Positions 55,854 to 64,000 of a stretch of 64,000 nt of DNA are shown here, piece by piece (positions within the stretch are counted from its first letter, which is position 1; each line of letters opens with the position of its first letter). Source of the stretch: Chryseobacterium sp. CH25 (GTDB lineage Bacteria > Bacteroidota > Bacteroidia > Flavobacteriales > Weeksellaceae); contig NZ_NRQT01000001.1 of NCBI RefSeq assembly GCF_004119455.1, positions 1,054,001 through 1,118,000 of the forward strand, written 5' to 3'. The notes beneath the pieces were generated by a model that saw nothing but the letters and a program-made list of their open reading frames with translations, was not told where the DNA came from and ran no database searches. Both the position numbers and the translations under genes were made by a program.

Positions 55854-56432
55854 ATGGAAACATTAATTAAAAGCATTACACAGCATGTTAAGCTTACCCC
55901 GGAAGAGATTTCCATTTTTAAAAGTTTCTGGACAGAGAAGACGCTGGAAAAAGGTGAATTCCTGCTAAGAAACGGGGAAACCTGCAGACATGACAGCTAT
56001 ATTATTTCTGGGGTTTTAAAAGCTTTCTGTATCAATGCTGAAAATGGAAATGAGGAAATTCTCTTTTTAGCAATTGACCATTGGTGGGCTACCGATATCT
56101 TCAGTTTTTCCAAACAGAAAGCATCTATTTACAATATACAGGCTGTTGAAAGAACAGCACTCCTACAGATCAGTCATCCCTCCTTTCAAAAAATGCTGGA
56201 AAAAATTCCCTCTTTGGAAAAGTACTTCAGGATTATTCTGGAAGGTTATCTTGGAACTCTTGAGAAAAGAGTTGTCTTTAACCATATGCTCAAGGCTGAA
56301 CAGAGATATTACGATTTTCTTGAAACCTACCCGGAGATTGTCTCCAGAGTACCACAATACTTAATAGCCTCTTATTTAGGGGTATCTGCAGAATTTATAA
56401 GCAGAATAAGGAAAAAAAATAAATCCTCTTGA
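55854..56432 (+). CDS. Crp/Fnr-family transcription regulator
   Basis: The protein has 192 residues. A cyclic-nucleotide-binding-like domain spans about 10-120 (FLLRNGETCRHDSYIISGVLKAF; NEEILFLAIDHWWATDIFSF). The C-terminal HTH (VPQYLIASYLGVSAEFISRIRKK) is short, as in many Bacteroidota Crp/Fnr-like proteins. It lies 60 bases upstream of the flavoprotein gene, which is its probable target (inferred). Confidence 0.85.
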   Translation: METLIKSITQHVKLTPEEISIFKSFWTEKTLEKGEFLLRNGETCRHDSYIISGVLKAFCINAENGNEEILFLAIDHWWATDIFSFSKQKASIYNIQAVERTALLQISHPSFQKMLEKIPSLEKYFRIILEGYLGTLEKRVVFNHMLKAEQRYYDFLETYPEIVSRVPQYLIASYLGVSAEFISRIRKKNKSS

Positions 56433-56492
56433 ACTAGATCAATTTTTACCCAGTGATTAATCAGGAATTTTGCTGTTATAAAATCATAGCAA

Positions 56493-57116
56493 ATGAAAGT
56501 ACTGATTATTAATGCCAGTGTAAGAAACGGAAGATCTTACAGCAGAAAATTAACCCAACTTTTTGTTGAAAACTGGAAAAACAAATATCCATCCGATATA
56601 TTCACTTATAGAGAAACCGGAATTGAAGGTATTCCCAATATTGATGAACGTTGGATTGCCGGCGCATTTAAAAAACCATCAGACAGAACAGAGGAAAACC
56701 GGAAAGCTTTAGAACTGAGTGATGAACTGGTAAAAGAACTCAAAGAACATGATGTGTATGTCATTGGAACACCAATGTATAACTGGTCTATCCCGAGTGG
56801 ATTAAAGGCTTATATAGATCAGGTAATGAGAATTAATGAAACATGGAAATTCAGGTCCGGGATTCCTGATGGTGATTATGTAGGGCTGCTTGAAAATAAA
56901 AAAGCATTTATACTCTCAACCCGCGGTGATACCGGATATGGAGAAAATGAAAAAAACGGACATGTCAATTTTCAGACAACCTACCTCAAGCATGTTCTAA
57001 AAATCATGGGAATTACAGATACAACCATCTTTTCATTGGATAATGAAGAGTTTGGTGGTGAAATTTTTGAAAACTCTAAAAATGAGATCTTCAATGCTAT
57101 TCATTCCATCAAATAG
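56493..57116 (+). CDS. FMN-dependent NAD(P)H oxidoreductase, azoreductase-like
   Basis: The protein has 207 residues with a flavodoxin-like fold. N-terminal FMN phosphate loop ASVRNGRSYSRKL, then TPMYNWSIPSGLKAYIDQVMR, the family motif of AzoR/quinone reductases. It probably detoxifies quinones or azo compounds. It follows the Crp-type regulator and ends before a terminator. Confidence 0.85.
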   Translation: MKVLIINASVRNGRSYSRKLTQLFVENWKNKYPSDIFTYRETGIEGIPNIDERWIAGAFKKPSDRTEENRKALELSDELVKELKEHDVYVIGTPMYNWSIPSGLKAYIDQVMRINETWKFRSGIPDGDYVGLLENKKAFILSTRGDTGYGENEKNGHVNFQTTYLKHVLKIMGITDTTIFSLDNEEFGGEIFENSKNEIFNAIHSIK

Positions 57117-57128
57117 AACATATTTTTC

Positions 57129-57160
57129 AAATAGGACCTTTCTGTTAAGGCCCTATTTTT
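57129..57160. terminator. terminator between the flavoprotein and amt genes
   Basis: AAATAGG...CCTT, loop, AAGG...CCTATTT with an internal mismatch pair, then a T run on the plus strand. Confidence 0.6.
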
Positions 57161-57166
57161 TATTTA

Positions 57167-58510
57167 TTAATTAATACTCTCCTGATGCTGGGAAAGATCA
57201 AGCCCCATATTTTCAGATTCTTCTGAAACCCTTAATGTAATGACTGCATTGGTAACTTTGTACAGTAATAAAGAACCGAAAAATGTAAATACAGATACAA
57301 GAAACAGAGCTGCCAGATGATGCAGAAATACTTCAACTCCTCCATGAAGAAGACTGGCTTTTTCACCATGAGCAAAAATGGCTGTGAGAATCATTCCCAT
57401 AATACCACCTACTCCATGACAGGCAAAAACATCCAGCGTATCATCTATTCTGTTTAAAGCTTTCCAATTAACCATCAGATTAGAAACAATGGCAGAAATA
57501 AACCCTATAAAAAGACTCTCCTGGATACTTACAAATCCGCATCCGGGTGTAATAGCCACAAGACCTACTACCGCACCAATACAGGCTCCCAAAGCAGATA
57601 CACTCCTCCCGTTGATCCTGTCAAAAAATATCCAGGTCATCATAGCCGAAGCTGAGGCAATAGTGGTAGTTCCAAAAGCTGTTGCTGCTGAAGCTGAAGC
57701 ACTGAGAGCAGACCCGGCATTAAAACCAAACCATCCAAACCACAACATTCCTGTTCCAAGAAGTACATACGGAATATTGGATGGCTCATGATGCGGATTT
57801 TTCCGTTTCCCCAATACCAAAGCTCCTGCAAGTGCTGCAAAACCTGCGCTCATGTGCACTACCGTTCCTCCTGCAAAATCTTTTACTCCAAAATATTGGT
57901 TTAAAAGACCATCAGGATGCCAGACCATATGACAAAGCGGAGTATAAATACAGATACTGAACAGAACAATGAATAAAAGATAAGAAATAAAACGAACCCG
58001 TTCTGCAAAAGATCCGGTAATGATTGCGGGAGTAATAACAGCAAATTTCATCTGGAATAAAGCAAACAGAATAAAAGGAATAGTGGGAGCCATCATATGA
58101 TGCGGCAGACTCCCTACCCCGTTAAAAAAGGGATAGCTTAACGGATTTCCAATAATCCCATAATGTTTGCCTGCAATGGTAATCCCAAGAGACTCACCAA
58201 AGGATAATGAAAAACCAACGACTACCCAAACAATAGAAATTACTCCCAAAGCAATAAAGCTCTGCAACATGGTAGAAATTATATTTTTTCTGCCCACCAT
58301 TCCTCCATAAAAAAAGGATAGCCCAGGTGTCATAAGCAATACAAGCCCTGCTGCAGCTAAAATCCAGGCTACATCAGCTCCTACAATTTTATCTTCAGTT
58401 AAAAACGCTCCCTGATCAGAAACATCTGTAACTGGAGTCCAGAACAAACCTCCAATTGCAACCAGTGCAATAATAGAGAATGAGATGATCCATTTTAAAC
58501 CTATTTTCAT
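57167..58510 (-). CDS. amt: ammonium transporter (Amt/MEP/Rh family)
   Basis: The protein has 447 residues. N-terminal signal-like helix, then about 11 transmembrane helices with blocks MTPGLSFFYGGMVGRKN, GGTVVHMSAGFAALAG (first pore His) and FACHGVGGIMGMILTAIFA (second pore His). It imports NH4+/NH3. No glnK gene is adjacent. Confidence 0.95.
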   Translation of the reverse strand: MKIGLKWIISFSIIALVAIGGLFWTPVTDVSDQGAFLTEDKIVGADVAWILAAAGLVLLMTPGLSFFYGGMVGRKNIISTMLQSFIALGVISIVWVVVGFSLSFGESLGITIAGKHYGIIGNPLSYPFFNGVGSLPHHMMAPTIPFILFALFQMKFAVITPAIITGSFAERVRFISYLLFIVLFSICIYTPLCHMVWHPDGLLNQYFGVKDFAGGTVVHMSAGFAALAGALVLGKRKNPHHEPSNIPYVLLGTGMLWFGWFGFNAGSALSASASAATAFGTTTIASASAMMTWIFFDRINGRSVSALGACIGAVVGLVAITPGCGFVSIQESLFIGFISAIVSNLMVNWKALNRIDDTLDVFACHGVGGIMGMILTAIFAHGEKASLLHGGVEVFLHHLAALFLVSVFTFFGSLLLYKVTNAVITLRVSEESENMGLDLSQHQESIN

Positions 58511-58590
58511 AAAATTTATATTTAACCCTATTAAAATTACATATAAATCTTATACAAAATCATTTATTTAACAAAACACCCCATAAAAAA

Positions 58591-59259
58591 CTATTCATTT
58601 AATAACATTATTGCTTTTTCGCTAAATATTTCATTTAAAATTTTAGAAACTTGTTTGGCTTTAGTGGCCGGAAAAAGATGGGTTCCTCCTTTAATTACAT
58701 AATCCGGTTTTGAATTCCTGATCGGGAAAACAATATCCTTATCTCCCAGAATCTGAATAACCTCAGGATTTTCTTCAAATTTCCACTCTGCAACCTTTTC
58801 TACAGACCATTTCAGATAATAAGGATCTCTCACTCTGAAATACTGAAGAATTCTCGGGTTCTTCGGATCGAACAGCTTTCTAAGTACCCCATATACATTA
58901 GCAGCTCTTGCATTAAAGAGCCCTACAGGTAATATTCTAGGGATTTTAGTGACTTCCCCGGTCTTTATAAATTTGGATTTTTCTTTATCAGATTTGATAC
59001 TTCCCAGAATCACTACTTTTTCCGCTGGTTTCAAACGATTGATTTCCTGTACCATGATTCCGCCAAAAGAATATCCTAGTAAACAAAATGGCTCTGAAGG
59101 ATCTACTTTCTCTGCCATTCTTTCTACATAAGCATGAAATGGTTCATTTTTTTCCGGGATGAGCCAATCTATAAAAATAAGTTCACAATTCTTGGGAAAC
59201 TGTAATCTTTCAAGTACCTTGGAGTCTGCTCCAAGACCGCTTACAACATAAATTTTCAT
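58591..59259 (-). CDS. alpha/beta hydrolase, hypothetical
   Basis: The protein has 222 residues with no signal peptide. N-terminal GLGAD oxyanion loop, the nucleophile elbow GYSFGG and a terminal His in GGTHLFPATKA indicate the fold with a normal triad. IQILGDKDIVFP suggests the Asp. Substrate unknown. Confidence 0.75.
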   Translation of the reverse strand: MKIYVVSGLGADSKVLERLQFPKNCELIFIDWLIPEKNEPFHAYVERMAEKVDPSEPFCLLGYSFGGIMVQEINRLKPAEKVVILGSIKSDKEKSKFIKTGEVTKIPRILPVGLFNARAANVYGVLRKLFDPKNPRILQYFRVRDPYYLKWSVEKVAEWKFEENPEVIQILGDKDIVFPIRNSKPDYVIKGGTHLFPATKAKQVSKILNEIFSEKAIMLLNE

Positions 59260-59390
59260 CTTACTAATTTATAAAAAATGCAGAAAGACTAAGGTTTTGA
59301 TTAAAAAAAATTTAACAAGAAAGTTTCAGTTATTTTAAAGCCCTTTTTTCAGTACCGTATTTCTTACAGATTCAATCTTATCACATAAAA

Positions 59391-59424
59391 AAAGAGCAAC
59401 TCTCGGGAGCTGCTCTTTATTATC
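59391..59424 (-). terminator. terminator of the downstream YceI gene
   Basis: AAAGAGCA...CTC/GAG...TGCTCTTT stem with a short loop. The T run follows on the minus strand, so it ends transcription of the YceI gene at 59441. Confidence 0.65.
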
Positions 59425-59440
59425 AACATTACATTTAATT

Positions 59441-60067
59441 TTATTTCTTCTTTACAGGAACTCTGTTATCATTATCCAGTTTTTCAGTAGATACTTTAAA
59501 CTGAATATCCATCTCGTTCTTGATGAAGTAATCTTTAAGCGAAGACTGATAGAATACTTTAAAGTCTCTTCTGTTCAGAGAGAACTTCGCAGATTCAATT
59601 ACTGTAGTAAACTGAGTTACGTATACATTCGCTGGGAAAGTAATGGTTTTTCTCACCCCTTTAAGGGTAAGGTCTCCGTATACAGTAGAATTATACTCAC
59701 TGTTTGCTAAAGGAATAATCTTAGTCAAGTGGAATTTGGCAACCGGAAATTTTTTCACTTCAAAGAAGTTGGTACTTTTCAGGTCATTGGTAAGTTTAAT
59801 CTGATCCTCATCAGAAACATCACCCGCCATCATACTTCTCATATCTATTATAAATTCACCATCTACCAGTACAGTGTGGTCAAAGTTGAATTTTCCACTT
59901 TTTAATTTTATCGTTCCTGAATGGGAGGAAGCCTCAGTTTTCACAACCTTATATCCCCACCACCTGATCTCTGATGAAGTCACTTTCGAAACTTTATCAA
60001 ATTTTCTTTGGGCAGAAACAAATGATATGCTTGCGCACACCATAGCAAACAATAGTAATCTTTTCAT
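59441..60067 (-). CDS. YceI-family periplasmic protein (first copy)
   Basis: The protein has 208 residues. A signal peptide ends VSAQ. The lipocalin-like YceI domain follows (RWWGYKVVKTEASSHSGTIKLKSGKFNFD; LTLKGVRKTITFPANV), which binds polyisoprenoid-type lipids in known members. The C-terminal tail is basic. It is paralogous to the next gene, with the terminator of that gene between them. Confidence 0.85.
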   Translation of the reverse strand: MKRLLLFAMVCASISFVSAQRKFDKVSKVTSSEIRWWGYKVVKTEASSHSGTIKLKSGKFNFDHTVLVDGEFIIDMRSMMAGDVSDEDQIKLTNDLKSTNFFEVKKFPVAKFHLTKIIPLANSEYNSTVYGDLTLKGVRKTITFPANVYVTQFTTVIESAKFSLNRRDFKVFYQSSLKDYFIKNEMDIQFKVSTEKLDNDNRVPVKKK

Positions 60068-60099
60068 TCTTTTTTATTTACAATTCAACAAAAATAAAA

Positions 60100-60124
60100 A
60101 AAAGTGTAGAACTTCTACACTTTT
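60100..60124 (-). terminator. terminator between the two YceI genes
   Basis: AAAAGTGTAGA, loop ACT, TCTACACTTTT. The minus strand continues in a T run, so it ends the YceI gene at 60146. Confidence 0.7.
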
Positions 60125-60145
60125 AATAATCTTTTTTTGATTAAA

Positions 60146-60712
60146 TTATTGAGCAGTTACCTTTACTAGCATATCGATATCATCTTTCACAAAAACATCC
60201 TGCATTGTAGACTTGTAAGCAACATCAAATTTCTGTCTGTCGAAAGAGAATTTGTTAGATACTAAACTTACTACACCTTTGCTGTAAGAAATTTTAGCAG
60301 GGAAAGTAACCGCGCTTGTTTTTCCTTTCAAAGTAAGGTTTCCTGTTACTAAAGAGTTATAAACTTTATCATTGTTTTTCTTTACTCCTGTAATTTTAAA
60401 AGTTGCAGTAGGGAATTTTTCAACCTCAAAGAAATCTCCATTCTTAAGGTGTCCGTTTAATTTTTGCTGATATTCTCCTGTAAGGTCAGTTGCATTGATT
60501 GAAGTCATATCCAATACGAAGCTTCCTCCTACAAGCTGGTTTCCTTTCATTACCATATCACCTGATTTTACTTTCACAGTTCCGTCGTGAGAGCTTGCTT
60601 CAGATTTTGCTACTTTGTATCCCCACCAGTGAACATCAGATGCTACTACTTTTTTGGACTGTCCGAAAGCTAAACCACCAGCTAATACTGCTAATAAAAA
60701 TATTTTTTTCAT
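60146..60712 (-). CDS. YceI-family periplasmic protein (second copy)
   Basis: The protein has 188 residues. A signal peptide ends AFGQ. The YceI blocks (HWWGYKVAKSEASSHDGTVKVKSGDMVMKGN and LTLKGKTSAVTFPAKI) match those of the adjacent copy, so the two arose by tandem duplication. The order and separate terminators suggest separate transcripts. Confidence 0.87.
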   Translation of the reverse strand: MKKIFLLAVLAGGLAFGQSKKVVASDVHWWGYKVAKSEASSHDGTVKVKSGDMVMKGNQLVGGSFVLDMTSINATDLTGEYQQKLNGHLKNGDFFEVEKFPTATFKITGVKKNNDKVYNSLVTGNLTLKGKTSAVTFPAKISYSKGVVSLVSNKFSFDRQKFDVAYKSTMQDVFVKDDIDMLVKVTAQ

Positions 60713-60826
60713 TGTTTAGAATTATTTTAATTAAGTTTAGTACAAAGGTAGCCATCTTATTTGATAGATTTCATTGATGTATATCAAGATTCTCAATTAT
60801 TTTTATGAATAATATCATCCCATAAA

Positions 60827-60856
60827 AAAACTCCGAATTTCTTCGGAGTTTTCTTT
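60827..60856 (-). terminator. terminator of glk
   Basis: AAAACTCCGAA, loop TTTC, TTCGGAGTTTT, overlapping the glk stop on the minus strand. Confidence 0.7.
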
Positions 60857-61905
60857 TATGCTTGATAGTAGGCTGTATACAATGCCATACCTTTTAATGC
60901 AGTGTGATTTTGCTTGACCAGATAGATCGGGATGTTTTTAAGCATTCCCTCCATTTTATCACTGATCTTGAATTTTTCGTAGAACTTAGCCTTATCAATG
61001 TATTCTCTTACCATTTGTGGGATATCTCCTGCAATCAGCAGACCTCCTGTAGCTTTTAACTTCAATGTTAAGTTATTCGCTTCTCTTGCCAGGAACTCAA
61101 GGAAAGTATCCAGAGCAATTTTACAAATCAGTACATTATCTTCTACAGCTGCTTTGTAAAGTTCTTCAACGAAGTTACCGTTAGCCAGGCGTTCTCCCAA
61201 CCACTCTGGTTCCGGATGTCTTTTTACATCTCTAAGGAAACGGTAGATATTGAATAGTCCGGACTTGGATAATACATTTTCCCAGCTTACAATACCATAG
61301 ATATTATTAAGGAATTGGTAAAACTCAACCTCAACATTGGTTCTTGGTGAAAACTCAGAATGTCCTCCTTCTGTTGCAAAAGGTCTTAAATTTTTCCCGT
61401 CAAAGAAATATCCGGCTTCTCCAAGCCCATTTCCTGGGGCAAGGATGGCTACATTTCCTTTTTCAAGGTGACCGCTGGTATAGATGGCTTCAAGATCATC
61501 ATCTTCAAGAAGAGCCATTCCGTAAGCAGAAGCTTCAAGGTCGTTCAGCATTTCTACCTTTTCAAAACCGAAGTCTCTTTTATATTCTTCTACATCTAAG
61601 TTCCAGCCTAATCTTGCAGGATTGCTTTTTCCGTCAATTACAGGACCTGGCACTGCCATTCCCAGACGTTTTACATTCTCCAGCTGATTATCCTGAATAA
61701 ACTTTTTTAAGATGTCATTAAAAGAAGCATATTGTTTGGTAGAATATGTGTTTTGCAGTTTAATCTCAAGACCTCCGTTACCGGAAACAAAATAGCCTAA
61801 GATTGTTATATCTTCACGAAGACTTGCTCCAATGATAGAAACATTATCATTATTACTGTTCTCTACTCCTGGTAAATAAAGTGGAAATTTTGGATTCAGA
61901 ATCAT
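60856..61905 (-). CDS. glk: glucokinase
   Basis: Phosphorylates glucose to glucose 6-phosphate. The protein has 349 residues from the Met at 61905. A longer open frame starts at 61974, but the TATATTTG box at 61921-61928 sits between them. Motifs: GMAVPGPV, NDLEASAYGM (catalytic Asp region), APGNGLGEAGYF and EGGHSEFSPR of the PF02685 family. Single gene with its own terminator. Confidence 0.9.
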   Translation of the reverse strand: MILNPKFPLYLPGVENSNNDNVSIIGASLREDITILGYFVSGNGGLEIKLQNTYSTKQYASFNDILKKFIQDNQLENVKRLGMAVPGPVIDGKSNPARLGWNLDVEEYKRDFGFEKVEMLNDLEASAYGMALLEDDDLEAIYTSGHLEKGNVAILAPGNGLGEAGYFFDGKNLRPFATEGGHSEFSPRTNVEVEFYQFLNNIYGIVSWENVLSKSGLFNIYRFLRDVKRHPEPEWLGERLANGNFVEELYKAAVEDNVLICKIALDTFLEFLAREANNLTLKLKATGGLLIAGDIPQMVREYIDKAKFYEKFKISDKMEGMLKNIPIYLVKQNHTALKGMALYTAYYQA

Positions 61906-61920
61906 AACCTCAAATTTTAC

Positions 61921-61928
61921 CAAATATA
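61921..61928 (-). promoter_or_regulatory. -7 box of glk
   Basis: The complement is TATATTTG, a perfect TAnnTTTG, 15 bases before the ATG at 61905. It fixes the start codon. Confidence 0.5.
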
Positions 61929-61961
61929 ATAATAGTTTTCGTAAATCCTGCACAGAACAAA

Positions 61962-61991
61962 AAAACCTTTCCACTTTCGTGAAAAGGTTTT
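61962..61991 (-). terminator. terminator of the outer-membrane protein gene
   Basis: AAAACCTTTCCAC, loop, GTGAAAAGGTTTT with two mismatches. T run on the minus strand. Confidence 0.6.
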
Positions 61992-62021
61992 GGTTAATAA
62001 TTGTTTATATATTAAATCTAA

Positions 62022-62585
62022 CTACTTTCCTAATGGAATATTATAACCGAATCCTACTCCGATATTCCCCACATTATAGTCCTGACCGACTAAATCTCCT
62101 TTAGTTCCTACAAAAACCTTCTGGTATTGTACGAAGAAGTTCCAGTCTCTGTTGTGGTATCCGATCTCCGGTTTGATGTAGAAACCTCCGCTTGCTCTTT
62201 CAACATTCGTGTTAGAAGCAACAGTTTTGTCACCTACTAAGAAACCATATCCTAAGTCTGTTCCGAAATAGAAACCTGTTTGTTTAGGATAAATTCTTAC
62301 TAAAGCAGCTACAGGAACTACGCCTACATCATTATTTTTATAACCGTTATTTTCTTTTCCAAAATAGTGAGTATATCCTGATGCGATACCTAATCCAAAT
62401 CCAGGTGTAATTAGGTTCTGGTAAGCTACATCCACTCCTACTGCAGCAGAAAGATTATCTGCCGGAACTGCTAAACCAACATTTGCGCCTACTTTGATCA
62501 TGTTATTCATTTGTGAACTTTGTGCGCTTGCTATACCTGCTGTTAAAACTCCAGCCAGCAATATTGCTTGTTTAAACATTTTCAT
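62022..62585 (-). CDS. small outer-membrane beta-barrel protein
   Basis: The protein has 187 residues. Signal peptide ending IASAQ, then eight short amphipathic strands with Gly/aromatic ends (GFYFGTDLGYGFLV, GGFYIKPEIGY, IGVGFGYNIPLGK). It resembles Opa-like/OmpX-type barrels. Function unknown. Confidence 0.75.
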   Translation of the reverse strand: MKMFKQAILLAGVLTAGIASAQSSQMNNMIKVGANVGLAVPADNLSAAVGVDVAYQNLITPGFGLGIASGYTHYFGKENNGYKNNDVGVVPVAALVRIYPKQTGFYFGTDLGYGFLVGDKTVASNTNVERASGGFYIKPEIGYHNRDWNFFVQYQKVFVGTKGDLVGQDYNVGNIGVGFGYNIPLGK

Positions 62586-63246
62586 AACTCTAATTTTTAA
62601 ATTTTACTAAACAAGAGGATGTAAAAATCGTGCCAAGCAGGGATTTTTCTTCTTATTTAACATAAAACAAAAACATAAAACAATGACTATCAATAATTTA
62701 CTTATTGTTAAAATTTAAATGTTTGTTTAACAGTTTTTATAAAAAAGAGAGCTCAAAATGTGAAATAAGTATAAAAAGTTAAAAATTTGAAGACTAGAAA
62801 ACGTAACAGATTGATATAAAACAGGTTCTATTATTGAAAAACACAAGGGAGCAAAGAAATTCAAATATGATACTGCTTTTAAGGCGCAAGAAAATCAAAG
62901 ATTTTCAGTAAGGATACTGCTTTATTTCTTGCCACGAATTCACGAATAATTTTTTACTTATAAACTGCATATAAATAAATTATTTGTGCATTCGTGGTGA
63001 TTAAAAATATAGATTTTGTATACACCTATCACCATCTGCAAAATCAGCGAGAGATCAACAGTATTCAATTTTATCGGAGATAAAATCCTTGCGCCTTACA
63101 ACATCATGCATGTAAAAGAACTTGCGTCTTTGCGTTTCCAACAATCCTACCCCTTCTCATTACTCATGATAATATTAACAAACCTTAACCCGTTATTATT
63201 TTAACCTTTTTCCTTCAGTAACATCAAAAAAATAAATGTTCTCACC
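62586..63246. repeat. 660-base gap with dispersed repeat elements
   Basis: No gene is evident. An inverted repeat at 62932-62997 has arms CCACGAATTCACGAATAATTT and an inverted copy matching 19 of 21 positions; it is related to the outer arms at 15123-15414. GAAAATCAAAGATTTTC near 62889 matches the module near 48822. A block with TTGCGTCTTTGCGTTTCCAAC lies near 63122. The AT-rich ends probably hold the promoters of the flanking genes. Confidence 0.5.
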
Positions 63247-64000
63247 ATGGCTGATTCATTATTAAAAAACAAACATCTTCTCTGGCGTGCTGGTTTTGGG
63301 GTTGGAATTAATCAAATTGATGATTTGAAAAATAAAAACCCAAAAACGCTGATTAATGAATTATTTAAAGAAGATCCCTTTACAGGAATCACTTATGATA
63401 CACCAGATATAGATCCAGCAGCAGATTATATGAACACTACAGCGCCTGCTGAAAAGAAAAAAGAAATGCAGCGGATTTATAGGGCTCAGAATGAAGAACT
63501 GAATCTCAATTTTCTGGATAAAATAGTGAACAGCAAGGAACAGATGAGAGAGAAAATGGCTTTTTTCTGGCATGGACATTTTGCTTCTAGGGTTCTTAAT
63601 CCAAAATTTAACCGACAACTATTAAATACCATTAGAAAAAATGCATTGGGAAACTTCAAAGACCTATTGTTTGAAGTAAGCCAATCTCCAGCCATGCTCA
63701 ATTTTCTGAATAACCAGCAAAACAAGAAAGATCATCCGAATGAAAACTTCGCCCGTGAGGTGATGGAGTTGTTCACCATGGGAAGAGGAAATTATACAGA
63801 AAAGGACGTTAGAGAAGGGGCCAGAGCATTTACAGGATGGAGCTATGATAAAGAAGGAAATTTTAAGGAAAGAAAGAACCAGCATGATGAAGGAACTAAG
63901 ACCTTCCTTGGAAAAACCGGTAATTTTGATGGAAATGATGCTTTAAACATCATTCTGGAGCAAAAAGCGACAGCCAAGTTTCTTACAGCTAAGATCTATA
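63247..64000 (+). CDS. DUF1800-family protein (partial, cut by window end)
   Basis: The frame from the ATG at 63247 is open to the window end, so about 251 residues are visible. The family blocks are clear: HLLWRAGFGV at the N-terminus, AFFWHGHFASR, and NFAREVMELFTMGRGNYTEKDVREGARAFTGWSY. No signal peptide is seen. DUF1800 proteins often pair with a DUF1501 protein encoded next to them; that would lie beyond the window. Function not established. Confidence 0.88.
   Translation, partial: MADSLLKNKHLLWRAGFGVGINQIDDLKNKNPKTLINELFKEDPFTGITYDTPDIDPAADYMNTTAPAEKKKEMQRIYRAQNEELNLNFLDKIVNSKEQMREKMAFFWHGHFASRVLNPKFNRQLLNTIRKNALGNFKDLLFEVSQSPAMLNFLNNQQNKKDHPNENFAREVMELFTMGRGNYTEKDVREGARAFTGWSYDKEGNFKERKNQHDEGTKTFLGKTGNFDGNDALNIILEQKATAKFLTAKIY

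Noticed and set aside
1..64000. tRNA, rRNA, CRISPR array, insertion sequence or prophage
   Set aside because: I saw no cloverleaf-like sequence, spaced direct-repeat array, transposase or phage structural gene. The repeats seen are short non-coding palindromes.

Overview
The window looks like a chromosomal segment of a Flavobacteriia genome, most likely Chryseobacterium or a close Weeksellaceae relative. The evidence is a low-GC sequence with Bacteroidota-type promoters (TAnnTTTG -7 boxes, no obvious Shine-Dalgarno sites), a type IX secretion (T9SS) C-terminal sorting domain, and Bacteroidota-specific families such as DUF5686, DUF1599 and a BT_3928-like DoxX protein. Most of it is housekeeping and metabolic DNA. 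No tRNA, rRNA, CRISPR array, phage or insertion sequence was recognised.

Layout. 0-1.5 kb: tail of a probable ABC-2 permease, then two tandem paralogous membrane proteins. 1.5-4.3 kb (minus): an ECF sigma factor, a zinc-type anti-sigma factor, a DUF417/RclC-like membrane protein and an MsrA-MsrB fusion, which together look like an oxidant-response operon. 4.5-15 kb (plus): alaS, a PhoX-like lipoprotein with a di-haem peroxidase, a DUF5686 outer-membrane protein and an M28 peptidase. 15.4-22.9 kb (minus): a full isoleucine/valine locus, ilvE-ilvD-ilvB-ilvN-ilvC-ilvA. It is preceded by two consecutive leader-peptide/terminator units that I read as tandem ribosome-mediated attenuators. 22.9-29.7 kb: folP, and facing it DUF1599, BT_3928-like, a TerB-like gene, a prolyl oligopeptidase and tpiA. 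29.9-33 kb: a phytase-like esterase lipoprotein, then a cobalamin riboswitch controlling a T9SS-secreted protein. 33-36 kb: clpP and dnaG. 36-42.8 kb: tsaE, ald, a LytS/LytTR two-component pair and a CPA2 antiporter.

43-48 kb holds a compact class I lanthipeptide cluster: a DoxX-like membrane protein, a 73-residue precursor, LanB and LanC. The precursor core has six Ser/Thr and six Cys. No transporter, leader protease or immunity gene is present in the window. 48-64 kb: small hypotheticals, tyrA behind a leader peptide with three consecutive Tyr codons and a terminator, a DUF2089/YIP1/serine-hydrolase operon, sdaA, a Crp-type regulator with an azoreductase-like flavoprotein, amt, an alpha/beta hydrolase, two YceI proteins, glk, a small beta-barrel protein, and the start of a DUF1800 gene cut by the window end.

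Two things cut across the window. First, amino-acid genes appear to be controlled by ribosome-mediated attenuation at both the Ile/Val and Tyr loci. In both, a leader start codon lies four bases after a -7-like box, which suggests leaderless leader peptides. Second, five apparent single-base deletions in homopolymer runs break ilvA, the riboswitch-controlled T9SS gene, dnaG (twice) and lanB. Because dnaG is essential, base-calling error is the likeliest cause. Adding one base at each site restores a full-length family-typical protein.
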